DNA from: Rhizobium esperanzae
Lineage (GTDB): Bacteria; Pseudomonadota; Alphaproteobacteria; Rhizobiales; Rhizobiaceae
Length of the DNA stretch: 64,000 nt
Direction: 5' to 3'
Assembly: GCF_002204185.1 (NCBI RefSeq)
Contig: NZ_MXPU01000019.1
Span: 62,001 to 126,000 of the forward strand
Positions within the stretch are counted from its first letter, which is position 1; every line of letters starts with the position of its first letter. Under the pieces are notes generated by a model. That model worked only from the letters and a program-made list of their open reading frames with translations, had not been told where the DNA came from and made no database searches. Shown here piece by piece: positions 61,136-64,000 of the stretch. Made by a program: the position numbers and the translations under genes.

Positions 61136-62404
61136 CTAGAAGGGTAGAAAGTCGAACAGGCGCTTGCTCAATCTCGCCACCCAATACGGCTTCACTGTGC
61201 CGGCAAGCAACGGCGGGCCGGACGATGGCGGCAGCGACGTTTGATAGAACCGGTTGAGCATCGCGTCGCAGACGTAGTGCCCCCAGTTCGCCAGATACTC
61301 CGTCTCCTCACCGCCGAGAAAATGAAGATAGGTGCCGACCTGCGCCGGGACGACCGACGACGGCGGCAGCGTGTAAGAGGCGTAGGGTTTGAGTTCGGCG
61401 TCCTTGCTGTCGATCGACCAGTAGACACCATGGGTTCTTGCGCGCAGCGCCGATTTCGCGAGATCGTCGAGGCCAAGCCTGTCGGCCTGTTTTGCAGCCT
61501 TGAAGCCGCCGATCAGGTCTCGCCGCCGCAACGACCTCACCTGGTTGTCCGTCGTATCGAGAACGCGCTTGAGCTGCGAGAGATAGTTCCAGTATCCGCG
61601 GGTCGAGGAGCGCCAAGGCGCGCCGGCATCGCTGACAAGTAGAAAGTCGCAGCGTTTCAGCGCCGGCTCGATGCCGTGATTGTCGTAGACGCCGCCGTCG
61701 CTCAATATTGCCCGGCTCGGAGCAACCGGTTCGCCAACGGTGTTATCGAGTTTTTCCCTCTTCCATGAAAACTGCGCCAGGTCCAATCGCAGCGGTGACA
61801 GCACCGGCGGGAATGCGGCCGAAGCGGCAACCGCGGTCGCGAGCGAAAGTGCCGGATGGAACGACACCCCGATCCGATAATCCGCGATATAGCGGTTGGA
61901 CATGCGGAAGAGCGAACCGGTGCTGAGATTGCTGGCGCAAAATACGAACCAGGGCGAGCTCGGAAGATCTCTGAGGCTTGGCGATTTTCCATCGAACAGA
62001 TGTCGCTCGTAAAGTTTCGCGGCTTCCGCCGCCGCGCTCGAAAAGGGATTTAACAGGCCCTTCAGGAAGCTCGGCCCATCAGCGAATAGCTGACTGAAGG
62101 CCAGAACGCGATCCAGATATTCGGTCCTGAAGTTGACGGCGATGTCGTTCTCGAAGATCAGCCGGGGCCAGATATAGGCGAGCAGGCCGGAGGCGATGGA
62201 TCCGCCCGAGACCGAGGAGATCATATCGAGCTTTGCGAGAAGGCCGGCCTCGTTCAGCCTCGCCAGCGATCCCGCATGGAATAGCATGGCCCGGTAGCCG
62301 CCGCCCGAAAGGCAAAGACCGAGTTGGTAGCGCTCGGCCGGCTTCTCCGGGTCGTCAGATCCAGAGCGGACGCTGTTTTCCTCAGGATGCTCGTCTGCTG
62401 ACAT
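61136..62404 (-). CDS. Patatin-like phospholipase
   Basis: This 422-residue cytoplasmic acyl hydrolase has the oxyanion motif LCLSGGGYRAMLFHAGSLAR, the nucleophile elbow ISSVSGGSIASGLLAY (Ser of S-x-S-G-G), and the catalytic Asp in SDGGVYDNHGIEP. There is no signal peptide or membrane helix. Patatins release fatty acids from phospholipids and are used as membrane-attacking effectors in several antiphage systems. The helicase gene begins 84 bases downstream on the same strand, so they are probably one unit. I take the ATG at 62404 (MSADEHPEEN); a GTG 15 bases upstream is also possible, and neither has a strong ribosome site. Confidence 0.9.
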   Translation of the reverse strand: MSADEHPEENSVRSGSDDPEKPAERYQLGLCLSGGGYRAMLFHAGSLARLNEAGLLAKLDMISSVSGGSIASGLLAYIWPRLIFENDIAVNFRTEYLDRVLAFSQLFADGPSFLKGLLNPFSSAAAEAAKLYERHLFDGKSPSLRDLPSSPWFVFCASNLSTGSLFRMSNRYIADYRIGVSFHPALSLATAVAASAAFPPVLSPLRLDLAQFSWKREKLDNTVGEPVAPSRAILSDGGVYDNHGIEPALKRCDFLLVSDAGAPWRSSTRGYWNYLSQLKRVLDTTDNQVRSLRRRDLIGGFKAAKQADRLGLDDLAKSALRARTHGVYWSIDSKDAELKPYASYTLPPSSVVPAQVGTYLHFLGGEETEYLANWGHYVCDAMLNRFYQTSLPPSSGPPLLAGTVKPYWVARLSKRLFDFLPF

Positions 62405-62601
62405 GCTCTGTCGTATCACGTTAAGAAGGGTGGCGACATTCGCTGTATATCAGAAGAAATGTCATAGCGGATTTACCACGAGATCGGCGTCCGTCCTCTT
62501 TCACTTCGATCCACAGGCCAAGCCCTCTGCAGGGTTGCACGATCAGTCTTGCAAAACATCCTTCGCGATGTTCAATAACACCAGCGAAAGTGGGGGAATC
62601 G

Positions 62602-63217
62602 ATGCGTCACATCGTGGCTGGGTTGTTGTTTTTATGCGCGTTTCCTCTGTCTGCGGCAGAGATCACGCGAGGGCCGTTGGAAGGTGACACGGACTTGATC
62701 TCGGTCACGGGCGTCTTGAACGACGGTGACGAAATCGTCTTCAGAAACCTGGCTGCCGCCTCCAGCAAGGCCCTTGTGTTTCTGAACAGCGAGGGCGGGG
62801 ATCTCAAAGCCGGGATCGAGATCGGGCGGGCCGTCCGCCTTCGAGGCTTTGCCACGGCGACCCCGCCGGGCACCTTGTGCGCGTCAGCCTGCGTTTCCGC
62901 ACGATCCTATGCGCACGGTGACGGCCTTCTACTCGGCGCTCGCAGCAGCCGATGGTGAAACCGCCTCGGCGCTGGTCATTCCGGAAAAGCGTGGCCAGGG
63001 GCCCTTCAATGAAGCATCAATCCACGCCTTCTTCGGCGCGATGTCGCAGCCGCTCAAACTCACAGGCACGGCGCTGCGCGGCACTGATGACGTCCGGGTT
63101 TCCTACGAATACGTCACCAATGAGGGCCGTCGCTGCCAGGGTCGCGCCGCTGTCCTGACCACCTACGTGTTTGGCAAGACCCTGGTCTCCAGGATCAAGG
63201 CGCTTGACGGCTGCTAG
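62602..63217 (+). pseudogene. ClpP-like exported protease, central deletion and frameshift
   Basis: The first frame starts MRHIVAGLLFLCAFPLSAAE (signal peptide). It continues as a ClpP/S49-like periplasmic protein (ALVFLNSEGGDLKAGIEIGR, then AVRLRGFATATPPGTLCASA CVSA) until it goes out of phase near 62900. A second frame from ~62910 gives the family's C-terminal part (VTAFYSALAAADGETASALV, IPEKRGQGPFNEASIHAFFG, SYEYVTNEGRRCQGRAAVLT). The central catalytic region, roughly 100 residues in intact relatives, is missing. The remaining halves are well conserved, so the loss is recent. It is non-functional. Confidence 0.75.
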
Positions 63218-63368
63218 CGTATCGGCCGCAAATCGGAACGATTTTCGGGAAAGCAGGACGTGTACGTTGATGCCGGCTTGCTCAGACAACTGCCGCACAT
63301 TATCGGCGGACCGGTGATATCTATTCTGCATGGTGCGTGAGTTGGTATCGCATTTGTGCCACTCCAGT
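63218..63368. other. Short intergenic segment
   Basis: Nothing recognisable. It separates the broken protease gene from the fragment on the other strand. Confidence 0.4.
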
Positions 63369-63560
63369 TTACTCCGGCTTCGCCTTCAGGCCGTAGCACC
63401 AGTCGACGCGATTGAGCAGCGAACCGAGTTCGTCGCGCCGTTTGCACGCCACTTGCGTCTCGGTGCCCAGCGATCGACTCGTGCGACAGATGTCGTCCAG
63501 TCCTGTCCGCTGACGGATCAACCGGTCCGGGGCCTTGGCACCCTTGTCCGTGGCGAGCAC
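63369..63560 (-). pseudogene. C-terminal fragment of a Cys-rich exported protein
   Basis: This 63-residue reverse frame contains a recurrent rhizobial pattern, GLDDICRTSRSLGTETQVAC, then KRRDELGSLLNRVDWCYG, with three Cys (C...C-x-RRD-x(9)-WC). It has only a GTG start with no ribosome site. An in-frame stop lies about 17 codons upstream of a frame that continues the homology (WQIESETGK). I read it as the end of a longer exported protein whose beginning is gone; a short intact gene cannot be excluded. Confidence 0.4.
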
Positions 63561-63655
63561 CTTTCCGGTCTCGGACTCGATCTGCCATCATAGACGCGTG
63601 CAATTGATTTCGGCTATGTCGCCTGCACCGACACATTTGACCAGCGAGGCCGTTC

Positions 63656-64000
63656 GTGACTTCTCCCTATGACGATCACGCCTTCGACCTGAGGAATGAT
63701 CCCGATTTCTTCGCCCTTCTTACCGGCAGCTACAAGCGCATCGTCGGCCGCGCCCTCGTCGAGGATGGGCAGGGGCCGGATTGGCTTTACAGCCATGCTC
63801 CTTTCGTCGTCCTCGCCCACAATACCCTGCCCGACCCGCGCTTCATCTACGCAAACCGGACCGCGCAGAACTGCTTCGAATATAGCTGGGACGAATTCAT
63901 CATGCTGCCGTCGCGGCTTTCGGCCGAGCAGCCTGATCGCGCCGAACGCCAGCGGCTGCTGGACGCCGTCACGCGCGATGGGTTTGTCGACAACGGACGC
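63656..64000 (+). CDS. MEKHL-domain protein (3' end beyond window)
   Basis: The GTG at 63656 opens VTSPYDDHAFDLRNDPDFFA, followed by LLTGSYKRIVGRALV and PLPDPRFIYANRTAQ-like segments. NTLPDPRFIYANRTAQNCFE and SWDEFIMLPSRLSAEQPDRA match the MEKHL domain, a PAS-related sensor domain. The 115 codons visible are intact and run off the end of the window. GCGAGG lies about seven bases before the GTG. The role in bacteria is unknown. Confidence 0.7.
   Translation, partial: MTSPYDDHAFDLRNDPDFFALLTGSYKRIVGRALVEDGQGPDWLYSHAPFVVLAHNTLPDPRFIYANRTAQNCFEYSWDEFIMLPSRLSAEQPDRAERQRLLDAVTRDGFVDNGR

Noticed and set aside
1..64000. CRISPR array or complete insertion sequence
   Set aside because: I saw no regularly spaced repeats and no intact transposase with terminal inverted repeats anywhere in the window.

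Overview
The window is alphaproteobacterial and reads as a Rhizobium chromosome of the R. etli / R. leguminosarum type. The evidence is high-GC codon use, the nasT-nasS / narK-nirB-nirD-nasA nitrate-assimilation order, a GGAAC-N16-CGTT stress-sigma (EcfG-type) promoter ahead of csbD, a B12-dependent ribonucleotide reductase (nrdJ), and many small exported proteins typical of rhizobia. The genus is inferred from gene content; no marker gene fixes the species.

Region by region. 1-2.7 kb is a decayed accessory segment: a frameshifted tyrosine-recombinase C-terminus, a fatty-acid hydroxylase gene, two orphan terminators and a nuclease fragment, ending at tRNA-Cys(GCA). 3-10 kb is a run of small stress/envelope genes (KTSC, several exported proteins, csbD, a Zn-ribbon pair, a 25-residue membrane peptide, two convergent iron-permease-family paralogues) around tRNA-Asn(GTT). 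10-14.4 kb carries glycerate 2-kinase, an NAD-dependent epimerase, a lytic transglycosylase and a 1-Cys peroxiredoxin. 14.8-23.9 kb is the assimilatory nitrate locus: sensor NasS and antiterminator NasT, then a sigma-54 promoter, a roughly 300-nt leader with an ANTAR-type hexaloop and a strong terminator, then narK-nirB-nirD-nasA. 24-35 kb holds a HAD phosphatase, an SDR, a ChrR-like protein, the cysK-alaX-sseA-GNAT run, an MFS carrier, ald with a divergent Lrp regulator, and a DMT exporter. 35.5-49 kb holds PilZ, cpdB, a LysR/azoR divergent pair, an MFS carrier, a membrane GGDEF protein, a HlyU-family protein, ilvA, a VanZ-like protein, tRNA-Leu(UAA), a CinA-like protein, a universal stress protein and gpt. 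49.2-53.6 kb is nrdJ with two NrdR-box-like palindromes upstream and two mutually exclusive hairpins downstream.

55.1-62.4 kb is the most distinctive accessory region. A 1973-residue protein has a transglutaminase-like segment, DUF4011, a superfamily 1 helicase, a Vsr-like nuclease and a DUF3320 end. It lies 84 nt downstream of, and on the same strand as, a patatin-like phospholipase gene. A broken PD-(D/E)XK-like fragment lies on one side and an exported-protease pseudogene on the other. I read this as a candidate two-gene antiphage module: nucleic-acid processing plus a membrane-lipid effector.

Several genes are in decay: the integrase, the SNase-like fragment, an SDR with its middle deleted, wrbA, a ClpP-like exported protein with its middle deleted, and a Cys-rich fragment. 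The window ends inside a MEKHL-domain gene.
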